DNA from: Isoetes taiwanensis | Lineage: Eukaryota; Streptophyta; Lycopodiopsida; Isoetales; Isoetaceae | Length of the DNA stretch: 64,000 nucleotides | Direction: 5' to 3' | NCBI GenBank assembly: GCA_021234155.1 | Contig: JAJEKV010000146.1 | Location: 496,001-560,000, forward strand | Part shown: one piece after another, positions 31,886 through 43,244 of the stretch | Layout: every line of letters begins with the position of its first letter | How positions within the stretch are numbered: the stretch's first letter is position 1 | Made by a program: the position numbers and the translations under genes | The notes under the pieces: generated by a model | Database searches by the model: none | Told to the model about the DNA's origin: nothing | The model's input: the letters and a program-made list of their open reading frames with translations, nothing else

Positions 31886-32497
31886 GCACACCATCTCAAA
31901 ATTAAAATAGACAGATGGATGTGAGAGCCTTGAACCCCTGCTAAAATAAATCTATATCCTGCAAATAATGTTTTTGGCAATAAAACTAACAACAAGCATA
32001 ATTATTTTCATATTAGACCTAGTTTTTTCTTTTTTGCTCAATTATGATTCATCAGCTTGGTATAATTTTGAAGGGCATCTTTCTACAATCAAACCAACTC
32101 TCCCCTAGAATCCCCCAAGTTATTTTGCTACATACTCTAGTCATGGAACGTGTTTCTGACCTAGTGGCTTTGGAAAAAGGTCCTGAGATGGATCATTGGT
32201 GTGGTTTTTGGATCTCGGTGCTATGCACTCTTGTTTTGATAATTTGTGCGGGTGAAGCATGCATTAGATTGCGTCTTCTTGAGGTGTTATCATGTGCAAT
32301 GTTCTGAAGGATATGCGCTTACATTATTATGAGAGTGAGTTAGGTTAATTTTAACGATGTAGAAAAGATGCACTTATTATTATTATTATTTCAAAGAAGT
32401 ATCCCTAGAGCAATTAGGGCGTAAGAATTATCTATGCTCTCTATGGTGCTGAGACATCAAGAATTTTGTTGTCTTGGATAATTGAAACCTGATGCAA

Positions 32498-32688
32498 AGA
32501 ATTTGATATCATGGTTGTAACGAAGAACAACCTCCGTATACAAGAATGTTTATTTAGGCAACGTTCTGGCATGGAAACCATGCCGACGTGCGGAGCGCGG
32601 AGGCATGGTTGACATGCCAGAACGTTGCCTAAATAAACATTCTTGTATACGGAGGTTGTTCTTCGTTACAACCATGATATCAAATTCT
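32498..32688. repeat. Perfect 76-bp inverted repeat (hairpin)
   Basis: The arms at 32,498-32,573 and 32,613-32,688 are exact reverse complements over 76 bases (starting AGAATTTGATATCATGG). The 39-base loop holds a further 9-base pair (AACCATGCC / GGCATGGTT). The whole can fold into one stem of about 85 pairs. It sits just upstream of a G-box and TATA box. Confidence 0.9.
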
Positions 32689-32690
32689 GT

Positions 32691-32713
32691 GACACGTGTA
32701 CCAGCTATAAAAG
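32691..32713 (+). promoter_or_regulatory. G-box and TATA box
   Basis: GACACGTGTA (ACGT core, G-box) is followed at 32,706 by TATAAAAG, with a pyrimidine-rich CTCT leader and an ATG about 65 bases on. It looks like a plant core promoter reading plus, toward the gene fragment at 33,087. Two bases separate it from the hairpin. Confidence 0.55.
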
Positions 32714-33086
32714 GGTTTTTTTTCTCTGTATTCATTCTTTTCTTCCCGTTCCGTCCAGAGCGAGAGCTCTAGGGCGATGGAGATGGCGCTAGGAGTTCTA
32801 TAATCGTGCCGATGTGACTCAAGAAAGGCCGTTGAGGTTAGCTACATCACTGGCTACTGTTGTTACTGATTCTTGCTGCTGTTTTCTAGCTATTTCCTTC
32901 ATTTCAAAATACTCTTCTCTTGTTGCAAAAGATCCGTGGCTTTTGCTGTTTTTAGTATCCCCTGCGAGAATCATTGAAGATCTCAGAGTTCTTGGTAAGA
33001 ATATGAAGTATTTTCAAGATCTAGCTTTCTTTTTTAAAGAAATCAGTTATAGCAGAGTTGTGCCTGTATCTTGGAGATGTGCAAGC

Positions 33087-33571
33087 ATGGATGACGCACC
33101 TAGTTTCAGCATGCATTGTAATATAGGTGCATCTAGCCCTGTTTTACGTGATATTACAAATATACAAGAGGCAGATGAAGATTTCGAGCAAACTTTAGTG
33201 GCTGAGTTTGGAGACGAACAGATAACACTATTTCTGGAAGAAGCTCGCAAAAATGGCACTTATAATAACTTGCATTCTGAAAATCTTTTCCGTACAGATT
33301 CTGAAAATCATTCTGCAGTTGAAAATCATTCTGCAGTTCCTTTTGTTGAGATAGACGAAAATTTGATAGAGGAGATTAATACTGGTGGAATTAGTAAATC
33401 CGAGGGAAAAACATTGTGGACAAGGAGACGTTTTGATCAATGGAGGAAACATGCTAATTTGTCAACTGACATAGCAATTGAGGATTTGGATTTAAAGGAT
33501 TTAGCCGGGATGTTGGAAGTGTTCATGATTCAGGTTGTGAAATTGGATGGCAGTTTCTATCCGTCTGAATC
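33087..33571 (+). CDS. DUF3504 / ZMYM-Crypton-like protein, 5' part
   Basis: Starting at the first in-frame ATG (MDDAPSFSMHC), an acidic region of about 100 residues leads to LWTRRRFDQWRKHANL ... DLKDLAGMLEVFMIQVVKLDG and YPSES. This resembles the start of the domain found in ZMYM2/QRICH1-type proteins and derived from Crypton tyrosine recombinases (W...F..W...R, then L...L..F..EVRK.DG..YPP.SLY). The frame continues six bases to a TAA that lies inside a consensus donor GTAAGT (GT at 33,572), so the true gene probably splices on. The next exon, expected to begin LYQ, was not found before the LINE at 33.9 kb. A hexapeptide ENHSAV is tandemly doubled (33,302-33,337). Upstream the frame stays open to 32,814 without ATG. 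Confidence 0.5.
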
Positions 33572-33897
33572 GTAAGTAATTTATAGGCGTGTTTTGTTTA
33601 GGTAATATTCTAGATCTGGGCAAATCTCAACCTTAGATCCAAATTCTAATTACCATAAGTTCACTAGATTTTGCCAGCTACTTTTTCCCAAATGCCATGG
33701 TCCCAACGAAGGAGGAGGAACTTCAATTTGAACTCATTCCACGTCATCAATCTTGTCTCATTATACCATGCAGATCCGTGAGCACACCTGCTGCTCGCCA
33801 CCGACGTTGCGTCAATGGATGGACAGAAGAGACCAGGGGACAATTTGCCTGGCCGTCACCCAAAGGGATCCACCAGCAATTGGCTGTAGGATCTATG

Positions 33898-34968
33898 TTA
33901 CTGAAACAAAGTGCGCACAGTCTCCCAAGCAGCTAGAAACCCATAGTCTCCCAAGCAGCTAGCAACCCCTTGAGGAAAGAAGATGTATGGAGAAAGTGGA
34001 TAGAATAATGCCCATGGGAGGAATGGCTTAATGGATGGAGAGCCAAAGGAAATGCACATCTGTAAAGACTGGTGAATGAGACGCAGACCTGGAGAATTAT
34101 CAGCATTATTTAGAATCCGCCATATGAACTTAGAAATCAGCACCTTGCTCTGGAGAAGAAAGTGAATCATCTCCAGCCCCCCACAAAGTTTAGGCATAAT
34201 GCACTTCGCCCAACTAATTTTAACATCAGCTCCTTCTTTAGTGACACCCCAGATGAAGTTCCTGATAGTACGAACAATGAGCTGCATCTTTCTCTGCGGT
34301 GCCAGTAAGATGGATGCCATATAGACATATGTACCACTCAGAACTGACTTTGCCACAGTTACACGACCAGCCATGGATAATTTAGCCGTGGACCACCAGA
34401 ACAAATGCCTTTCCAACCCCTTAATAATGACATCCCATGCGTCCCTAGATAAGAGGTGTATACCAACTGAAATGCCCAGAAGCCTAGTTGCCTTCCCATG
34501 AGGAAGAACCTTCCATGGAAATGCAACCATAGAAGACAGCACTGGAGAGTCTAGGGCCCAGAAGGCAGTACACTTTTGCCATCCCACAAAGATACCAGAA
34601 GTCGGAGAGAAACTGTCCAACAAGGAAATGGCATTCTGCAAATTTTGCTCATCAGCCATTAAGAACAAGAAAGTGTGATCTGCCTACTGATTACAAATCT
34701 CTTTCGAACCATTATTCATAGGAAGACCATGCAGGATGCCTTCTTGCATTGCAAGAGAGAATACCTGAGAAAGAATCTCTGCCACAATTGTAAAAAGCAG
34801 CGGTGCCAAAGGACAGCACTGGCGAATGCCACGTCCCACCTGAAAAATGTCAATGGTTCTCCTTGAAAAAGAACTGAAGAACGAGCAGAATAATGAAGTT
34901 TCATAACGTCTGTTGCGAACTGGGCACCAAAACCAAGACGTAAAAGGCACTGCTCCAAGAAACTCCAA
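33898..34968 (-). pseudogene. LINE ORF2: RT catalytic core and thumb, broken
   Basis: Continues the RT: GIRQCCPLAPLLFTIVAEIL. Where the YADD catalytic box should be, the text is NQ-stop-ADHTFLFL, so the Tyr codon is a stop and the second Asp is His. The element is certainly inactive. Downstream TRLLGISVGIH, LSMAGRVTVAKSVLSGTYVY and IRNFIWGV are the usual thumb motifs. Confidence 0.85.
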
Positions 34969-36730
34969 TCAACACTGTCATATGCTTTTGCAAAATCCAG
35001 CTTCAAGTATACAATGGGGTAACCATGCATTTTAGCCCAATAGAGACCCTCATATGCTGCTGCCACATTACTCAACCGGCGAGGCAAGAAACTTGACTGT
35101 GTGGAAGAGATGGACTCAGTAAGCACACCACAAAGCTTCTGAGCAAAAACTTTAGCAAAGATCTTGTACATTGAGGACAACAAGGTAATGGGGCCCCAAT
35201 CTGAAATGGAAGAGGGATCCTTACATTTTGGAATAAGGGAGATGCAACTAGAGTTGAGGATTTTGTCCAGGTGCCTCTGTCTTTTAAAATCCCTGAAAGC
35301 ATCATACACATTTGAACCAAGCCAATCCCAATACTCCTGGAAAAATTCCACCGGAATACCATCAAGACCCCGACACTTGCCCCTCTGAGAGAAAATGTGG
35401 CCTCAGCTAAATCATTCTGACTGATCTCAGCCTCTAAAGTGGCCCTTTGCTCATTGATGACTATAGGATGAACCTTAGCGAGCAAGGTCGCTTGAAAATC
35501 TGACTGAAAGGGAAGATGCCGAGCAATGAAGAAAGCTGAAAAGTGATTGTGCAAAAAGCCTCTAAGCTCAGCCGGATCTGAAATAACAAGCCCATCCTGA
35601 ATCTGCAGAGACTGAAGAGATGCAGCTAGCTTTCTTGTTTTGGCAGCTCTGAAGAAAAACCTGTGCACCGGTCTCCCTCCTTAAACCATTGCAACCCAGC
35701 TTTAATGCGAGCATATTGCACTTGTTCAGATTCCATCTGCCGAATGCTACACAAAATTTTCTTCTCCACATGACCATCTGATGTGGCAACAGACCTGCAT
35801 GCCTCAAGTTGTTGATAAAGAGCCAGCAGAAGGCTCCGGTTAGCAAAAGCCCGTTCACGACCCCAACCTTTAGCAAAAGACTTCACAGCAGCGAGAGCAT
35901 CAACAATACCTGCCATGCCCCTGTGCCGAGAGAAAGAAGTGAACCACGCCTGTCTACAACCTGCCAAAGATTCCTCATCCTTCAAGAAAAATGTATTCAT
36001 CTTGAAATATGTCTTAGATACAGCATGCACCACCATATGAGAGCAAGAGAAATACTGTGGATTATGGTCAGAAATCGCAATATTCAACAGGGTTGCTACC
36101 AAAGCATTGTAGTAGCCTCTATCATGTCTTGCATATCCTCTACCACCACCCAACCAGCCATTACACCAAGTAAAACTTGAGGGACCCTCAACTTCTATGA
36201 AGCCACAATCTTGCATTAAGCGGTGCCATTGCTCCCGTTCAAAGCCCTGCACTATCTCGGCACCTCTGCCACATCTGTCTTGCTCAAGCTCGACCATGTT
36301 AAAATCACCCACCATGATCCATGCAACAGGGGAGTCTAACCTCAGTAATTTGGAACGCAAAGAAGCCCGTAATGCGCCTCTCTGACGTGGTCGATTATGC
36401 GCATATACATTAACCAATCCCCATTCTTGCCCCTTATCAAACCGCTTGATTATGATCCACCGGCCAAATCTGTCAACCTGAGTAAATGACACTGTAATAG
36501 TCCTCCTCCATGCTATAAGGACACCAGCCTTTGCCGAGTCTGCGGCCGCCACAAGAACATTGTACTGCCTATTGATTATTGCAGCAACTTTATGGGCATC
36601 CTCTTTCTTGCATTTATGCTCTTGCAAACAAATGAAATCTGAGTCCCACCTAGCCAGGGCCATGGACAACCTACTCCTTTTAGTAGGGGAGGAGGCAAAC
36701 CCCCCGCACATTCCAGGAGATTAACTTCAT
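34960..36730 (-). pseudogene. LINE ORF2: endonuclease and N-terminal reverse transcriptase
   Basis: Starts near 36,730 with LISWNVRG, changes frame, and continues DSDFICLQEHK, WIMVGDFNMVE and AISDHNPQYFS, the signature of the APE-type endonuclease that nicks target DNA. After a break near 35,650 the RT follows: SCISLIPKCKDP, DWGPITLLSSMYKIFAKV and LKLDFAKAYDSVDWSFLEQ (first catalytic Asp kept). A frameshift near 34,860 leads to GIRQCCPLAPLLF. Confidence 0.85.
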
Positions 36731-37572
36731 TGATCAGGTGGATGTGGATAAGTCCATATCAACCTGTATATGAGACTCATTATCCACTTGATCAGCCCAA
36801 TGTGGCTGCGATGCTATTGGACGCGTAGTAACAGTGGTGAGGAGTGTTGGTTCAATAGGGTTAAGAGAAGCAGATGCAGAAGGTTGTGGTGCAAAGCTAT
36901 TCCTCCTCCGAACGGCTTTTTTCATGCGAGCAATGGATCATTCTTCTTCAATGCGCTCTTGCTTGCGTGCAATCATGTCCAGCCTCTCTTTCTGGTCAGA
37001 AGAAAGACAATTATGGGCAGCGGGGAGTGTGCCAATGTCTAGGGCAGAAGACGAAGAAGGGGTCCTATGATCCATGTTCTCCATCGACAAGTCATCAACG
37101 CATTCATAAAGATCTTTTACGGCACTAACCCAACCATTACCATCATTTACACCCCTAAATTTTTGGCACTCTGTTGTAATTGTTGGACTTGTCTTATAAA
37201 AGTCTGTGCATGTTTTTGTGCTAAAAACTTTTAGGGGGAGGCGGTGTTAACCACCTAGTGGTTAACATTGTGCACATGCTAGGTTCAGTGGTGGCAGACA
37301 ACACTTGGCATGTTTAGGTTAGGATAAGTGTAGGGTTTAGATTTAGCTAGATGTAGGGCTCAGATTTGCGGTCTACACTATATTAGACCAGAGCCTCTTC
37401 AGATGTATTCAAGTTTTATCTCGAGTTTGGAGAGCCTCATTTGGCGCACGTTTCCTTCATTCTTTGTACATATTTGTTTTTCTTATTCTTATTTTGTGGT
37501 TATGAGTATGAGCATGGCAGCTTTGTAGCATCCGGCCATCATAGACTGCTGCTGCATGGTGTATGCTAAGAA

Positions 37573-37763
37573 TACTACAAAAATAGGTAGAAATGACACA
37601 AAAGTGACACTTATGCTCCGCCCTTTTTACGGAGCATAAACATCACTTTTGTGCCATTTGGGGAGCACAAACGTCATAAACGGCACAAAAGTGACGTTTA
37701 TGCTCCGTAAAAAGGCGGAGCATAAGTGTCACTTTTGTGCCATTTCTACCTATTTTTGTAGTA
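37573..37763. mobile_element. Hairpin MITE, 191 bp
   Basis: Nearly perfect inverted arms of about 80 bases: TACTACAAAAATAGGTAGAA at the left, its complement at the right. Inside lie GTGACACTTATGCTCCGCC and a Cys-free, non-coding spacer of about 25 bases. The ends resemble CACTA- or Harbinger-type MITEs, but no clear target duplication was seen. Confidence 0.75.
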
Positions 37764-38267
37764 GTGACTCACAATTAACACATGGGGCTGCCAAGCACAA
37801 TCGACATTATCTTTACCAAAAATATGATACAACCATGTTATTACCTCATTAATCTGACTTTGAATTCATTTGGATGTTCTATGCTGACAAACCAGTATAG
37901 AACTTTACCAAGGACCTTTTGGAGGTTCAACATCATTTCCACCTGAATGTGTCTCAATTTTTTTTATAAAACTAAGGACTATAAAAAGTGTGAACCTAAA
38001 GCTTTTCAACTAGCACAAGCACACTTGAACCCACCATCGAATGCAAGAATTATGGCAAAAAGAAAATTGCAGTCAAACCGCCACTGGATCTGTCATCATC
38101 TTTTCCTCCATGAAAACTAATAAATCACCATTCGAATCACATATTGACAGAAAAGGCACGTAATAGACTTTTCAACGAGCCCAAAAACACTCGAAGCTTA
38201 AAGATCCACACTCTATTATCCTAAGGATCTACCCCTGCCTTCGAGATTCCAAAGTATGGATAAATGG

Positions 38268-38291
38268 AAAAAAAAAAAAAAAAAAAAAAAA
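38268..38291 (+). repeat. Poly(A) tract
   Basis: 24 A in a row after unrecognised sequence; possibly the tail of an old retroposon on the plus strand. Confidence 0.4.
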
Positions 38292-38639
38292 GAGAGCATT
38301 GGCAATGGCCAAGGATGTTTCATGTTTCTAAGGCGAGCCACTCCACTATCCCTTCTCTCAGCCATAGGAGAAATTCCTTTGCTCTATTTCGGTAGCCCCT
38401 TTCTTATTCCAAGGAGAAGGATGCTCTAAATTATCAAATTATTGATAGAATTAATAATCAAATTATTAATAGATAAACTCAAATTATTGATAGATTGCCA
38501 TCTAAGTTTCTTCTTTGTCTAAATTTGGCCACTTCAAGCGCTAAAAATTGAAGAAAGAATCGCCATTTCGATTAGACTTGCATTGGGAAAAAATGGCAAA
38601 AATAGCCATTTCAGGCTTCATTTCAGAAGCTAAATTACA

Positions 38640-38994
38640 TAAGGAATGGCCAATTCATTTCATTTAGAAAAAAATATAACGGTGCTTAAAACTTTTGTTG
38701 GTAGGTATGTGCATTCCATGCACGCCGATCATAAAGGAGGTGGTTTATCTTTAAGGGTATGGATACTGCAGATGAGATTCTTCTTCAATGGACGTAGAAT
38801 AACTTTGTTATGGCTTTTAATTGTTCTTCTCTTGATCAAGAAAAGAAAGTACTGATTTGGCATACCTTCAGATTCATTCTTATGCATAGACAGGTGGTTG
38901 TGCTCAGTTAGATCAGTTTTTCCGCTGGGGTTATAATCTTGTCTTTGCATTTTATGTTGTTATAGTTTTTGATTGGTGAATAAAGCTTGTCATC

Positions 38995-39029
<35 letters not shown>

Positions 39030-39036
39030 AAAAAAG
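38640..39036 (+). mobile_element. Retroposed 3' end with poly(A) tail
   Basis: About 350 bases end in AATAAA (38,979-38,984), 15 bases, and a run of about 28 A with a CAAAAAAG end at 39,028-39,036. The layout is that of a reverse-transcribed mRNA or LINE 3' end. The body codes for nothing I recognise. Confidence 0.5.
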
Positions 39037-39039
39037 TCC

Positions 39040-40720
39040 TCACACTTTAAAGTGTCACCCATAAGTATTAGATCCTTATTGAATACTTTTTTATTCTTAT
39101 TTTTCCTTAATGCATAACAAAGAAACATAGCTGGGAAGGGGAGCCGTTATTGACCCCCAAGACAGATACTGGGTCCATATAACACGCAGTGTGCTATAAT
39201 GATACTGATTAATGCTCTATATGATACGACCAATAAATCTTATACGTAGATAGTGCACCCAAAAATCCTTTTGCTGTATATGTATAATAAAAAAAGTAAC
39301 GCCATTCTTTAATTGCATTTGCTGGCACTGTGTCCAGTATAAATTTATTGTACTAAACATATGTCAACTCAAATATAATGCATCTGAATTTCTTGTCCAG
39401 TATATGAATGAAATGATAGACCAAACGAATCAAAGTACAATATTGCCTCCACAACCAAATTGTCACCCACACTTCAGACGCCCTCTTACCGTTGAGACAC
39501 TCTATTGCCCACTAAGGAGCAATAAAGGGAGCACAATATCTCTCAACCATCAAGAGAAACTGTAGAGAAAAGGAATGGTGAAGAATACAAGTTTGATTCT
39601 TCTAGACCGGCTTCTAAATCTAGAATGTTTTAGTAGAATGCTTCAGATGCTTACAATTAGTACTTCTAGTACTACTCTTGAGTCATCATCACTGCTTGAG
39701 TTTGATGCCATCTCATCGTTGTTTTGTGTCTTTAAACCCTTGTTCTTTAGCTAGTTGGACAATCATAAACAGCCAAGGAAAAAGGTTTATCGAGGAATAA
39801 ATTACAAAAAAATTATATTAAAAGAACAAGACTTTTACACCGAATCTAGACTAACTTTCGTGGTAGAATGATGTGCCAATGAAGGAATGTACATGATTTG
39901 TTTTCTAGTGCTAGGTGACTTAAAGAATGAACGAAGATACTAGTATTGTAAAATATAATATATGCTAAGGACGAATGCACATGGTGCCAAGGTTGTGGTC
40001 GGTATTTTTGGATGCTATCATTGTCACACTTTGGCGGCCTTGGGGGGTACATAAATTAGGTGTCAAAGCCATGGTTCTACAAAAATGGGTCAACTACAAC
40101 ATGACCGCTAACTAACGTGTCCGAGCCAATGTTAAAACTGTCATGGGAGGACCCATTCATGATCATATCTCCCATACCATTCGTTAAGCCATGTGACATG
40201 ACATCATTTCTAACATGGCTTTCCCTTTTGGCTTGTGACAGCATGACCTTGCCCTCCATTTGTCTCAAAAACGGTGTGTGAAAACCCCACCATAACATCA
40301 ACTTTTGATAGTATATTGTTTTGTATTTTACATTTCTTATTTATGTTGTTTATGTTTTGCATGATACAAAAGTTGCTTCTTCTTCATTGTTTGAATTAAA
40401 GACAAACAAGCCCACCCATGTATGTTTATCCAACTAAGTTCATATTTTATTAATCAAATGCTACTGTTTGACCAAGTTAGGTCTCCTAAATGAACTTCTA
40501 GAGGAGATCTTTTCTTGAGCGTAGTCGAAGCTTCAAGAATCTCTCTCATGCATTTGATATAGTGTCTTGCAAGCTCCTTTGGTTCGCATGCATTCGGGGT
40601 TCCATAAGATAGTATAGAGCCCCTATATGGAAGAGTCTTCGCTATAGGTATCAACCATGATATTGTTGTAGGATATTGAATGACCTCTTTCTCCTACACC
40701 TTTTCGCTTGTGCATTGACC
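39040..40720. other. No feature seen
   Basis: AT-rich intergenic sequence; short open frames without recognisable content. Confidence 0.4.
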
Positions 40721-40729
40721 AATTCTAGT

Positions 40730-41890
40730 CGAGGACTTATCTACGCCCGATTTGGGTTATCCACCAAGAAAGAGAAACTTAATATAGTTTCATTTTGGAA
40801 ACTATATAAAGCTTCAGTGGAAACTATATTCAGTTTCCCCTATATTCAGTTTCCCCTCAAACTTAAAAAGTAGTCTTTCTATCCTGTCGTTTTCTTTGAA
40901 CTTTTGCAATGATTTCTGATTGTGTATCTAGGCTTCCATATCTGCAGCAGGATCTAATGCATGCACTTCCATTTAACGCACCAATTTGCAAGAATACTTC
41001 ATCCGGCAAGAATTTGAAGCAGGAATTTGAGGGGCATGCCACTGTTGCCTTGATCTTGATCTTGGTAAGTATGTAGATGCTGAATTTGTCTTGTCTGCTA
41101 CATTTGTTTTGTTGATTGTCGGATTTAGAACCCAAAGATTTGATTGTTTTCTTGCTACAAGAGATGCCCAAGTAGAAAATGGCAGAGCTTTTCTATAAGA
41201 GAGGCCCAAATAGAAAATGGCAGAGCTTCTTATTCTTTTACTTCATCCGATCCTTTTGCAAAACACAATGCTGAAAGCTTTGCTCTGCTGTTGCATCTCA
41301 AATCTGCTCTACGACGACTTTTAATCCATTTAGAGCTAGTTGGAGACCACAAAGGAGACAACTGGGGCCTGGGGGATCAATCGATTCTGCTGCTGCATTC
41401 TTCATAACAAGGGATTCTTCTAACTTCATAGCAGGGCCAGAGGATTTTTTCATGCAACTAATAGGGATCAATCCGTTACAGCCATTCGAGCGGCGATTCC
41501 AGAAGAGATCATCAGTCAGGCAATGATCAGGAGCCGCGATTTGGCGATCCAGAATATTTTATTTCCTTTACGGCAAAGATGAGAGAGAAAAACCAAACCT
41601 GAGCCGAGGAATGCTCTGCCCGATTTCAGAAATACTTAGTTCGAAAATGTTTTTGCTTCGAGTGAGAATGCTCTGCCCTATGTTTTGTTTCACAGGGATA
41701 CTGGATGCATGAATCCCAACCCCCTTAATATTTTGTATTAAAGCTTCACCTTATTATTTTAATACACTTTGATTTAAAAAACTTGGCCTTAGATTTAAAC
41801 TTGTTGCTTAATATTAGAGCGAGCTTGTTGCTTAATATTGAAATAAAAAGCAATTGTACACTCTATTTTTGTGTGGATTTACAATAGTTT
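40730..41890 (+). repeat. Left inverted arm of the MULE
   Basis: Matches the reverse complement of the right arm in landmarks such as GGCTTCCATATCTGCAGCAG, GCACTTCCATTTAA, CCCAAAGATTTGATTG, GAGGAATGCTCTGCC and TTGTTGCTTAATATT. Near the end, GGAAACT / AGTTTCC motifs recur every 20-odd bases. Confidence 0.8.
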
Positions 41891-41894
41891 AAGA

Positions 41895-42515
41895 GTTCGC
41901 TGGAAACCTCATAGGGTTTCTTGTTGAAACTTGATGTGGTTTCAATGGAAACTTGATGTAGTTTCCTGAAACTACAACAAGTTTCCACTGAAACCGTATT
42001 AAGTTTCCATGGATACTATGTTAGGTTTCCTCTAGTGAAAACCTTGTAAGGTTTCCTTTGTGGAAACTATACGTAGTTTACTTTTGGGAAAGAGTCTAGG
42101 CACGTGTTGATCTTGTGGCACATTTGCAAGAATGTATGACAAAATGTAATCAATGTGTAAGATCTTATGGAGGATTGTGTTCCCAAATGCATTAACGGTG
42201 TCCTTTTAGCATGAGGAGTACGCCAACATTGTGGATTTGAAGCTGCATTAGGTTTCCAAAGAAACTCAAACTACATTAGGTTTCCAAAGAAACTACATTA
42301 AGTTTCCCTTGATACTACATTAGGTTTCTTCTAAAGTGTGTAGTTTTAATTTGGATAGGAAACTTTATAAGGTTTCCATTTTGTAAAATAAAATGGAGGA
42401 GTGTAGGCACGTGTGTAAGATCTTGTGGCACATATGCAAGATTGTATGACAACATGCATTAAATGGTATCCTCTTAGCGTAAGGAGCATGCTGACATTTT
42501 GAATTTGAAGGGGAA
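41895..42515. repeat. GTTTCC-rich and ~330-bp tandem repeats in the MULE
   Basis: GGAAACTTGATG-, GGTTTCC- and AGTTTCC-containing short repeats alternate over about 480 bases. A longer unit starting TCTAGGCACGTGT / TGTAGGCACGTGT, with CTTGTGGCACAT, GCAAGANTGTATGACAA and GCATTAA, appears at about 42,095-42,245 and 42,400-42,515. Confidence 0.65.
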
Positions 42516-42911
42516 CCTCAGTTCCAGTTTCGCCTAGTTTCCAGAGGTCATGGTTCTATTCCAATCCAGATTCGGCCATACCAGGTTACCTCTTGTTTAG
42601 TTTGGTGTTGGTTTAGGGTCTTGTTTAAAGCCGGGTTGAAGGATCTGTTACACCTGCCCGGGGAGCTCCCTTTTGTTTCATAGGCAGTTTTGCTTGCCCA
42701 TCTTCTTATTGCTCCAATGATTTGCTCCTGAGAACCTTGGACCTCAACTTGTTATCTGCTTGCTCATCTTCTCGTAATCCGTAGGCTGATTTTTGCTGTG
42801 TTGTCCCTTGTTTTGCCTTCTGGATTCCCCTTTGCATCCAAGCTCACCGCTAGGATCGAATTGCTCTGGTGCCCTTGCAACTGCTCTCTCCCTCACCACC
42901 TTGTCATTAGA

Positions 42912-43244
42912 ATGGCTCGTAAGATCAAGCGCATGGCCAGGGAAACCCGCAAAGAAAAGAACCTTATTAGGCTGTCTGAGCCGGTCTTGAATAGGCCCTA
43001 TGACCCTGCGATCGCGCTATATCTTCAGGCAGCCCCATCATTTGGGCCTCAACGCCCTATACTGACACACCCAGACACACAATCTGCTCCGGATGCATCT
43101 TATGCTGCGGCCTTGTCGGAGATTGATGCTCGGATCCATTGTGCGCCTCCGGATCTGTTGGCGGGATCCGCCACGATCCAATCGGCGATCCACCTCCACG
43201 GGAACATCGGCTCGGTTGCCCTTGGGAAGCGGGTCCGGCTTTAG
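42912..43244 (+). CDS. Unrecognised GC-rich ORF carried by the MULE
   Basis: 110 residues from MARKIKRMARETRKEK: a basic start, then NRPYDPAIALYLQ, THPDTQSAPDASYAAAL and SEIDARIHCAPP. GC content is far above the surroundings and stays high to about 43,760, where other frames remain open (TLFWDSRGTRFFLRG, LDLAARHYRSVWGCL), as if one longer coding sequence had frameshifted. The block ends at 43,900-44,085 in text like a plant LINE 3' UTR (GGCTTGGTCCCCG, TTTTGCCCTCTC, a CTTCCTTCCTTCC end). It may be a captured gene or an internally deleted LINE. Function unknown. Confidence 0.35.
   Translation: MARKIKRMARETRKEKNLIRLSEPVLNRPYDPAIALYLQAAPSFGPQRPILTHPDTQSAPDASYAAALSEIDARIHCAPPDLLAGSATIQSAIHLHGNIGSVALGKRVRL

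Larger units (their letters stand above)
33890..37190 (-). mobile_element. L1-type LINE, dead, 3'-truncated
   Basis: Minus strand, in order: end of ORF1 (about 37,150-36,734), ORF2 endonuclease, then reverse transcriptase. It breaks off at about 33,890 before the zinc-binding C-terminus and 3' tail, so the loss is at the 3' end, opposite to usual LINE truncation. A short direct repeat (AGTCTCCCAAGCAGCTAG, twice, 33,919-33,962) marks the break. Several frameshifts and stops. Confidence 0.85.

Noticed and set aside
33697-33962. Next exon of the DUF3504-like gene
   Set aside because: The frames here do not give the expected LYQ-type continuation and contain a short direct repeat; no support.
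40863-41209. Protein-like minus frame (ending RKRQDRKTTF) and its twin at 45,417-45,860
   Set aside because: The two are the same stretch of the inverted arms of the MULE. No known domain; the text overlaps splice-like and repeat sequence. Kept only as part of the arms.
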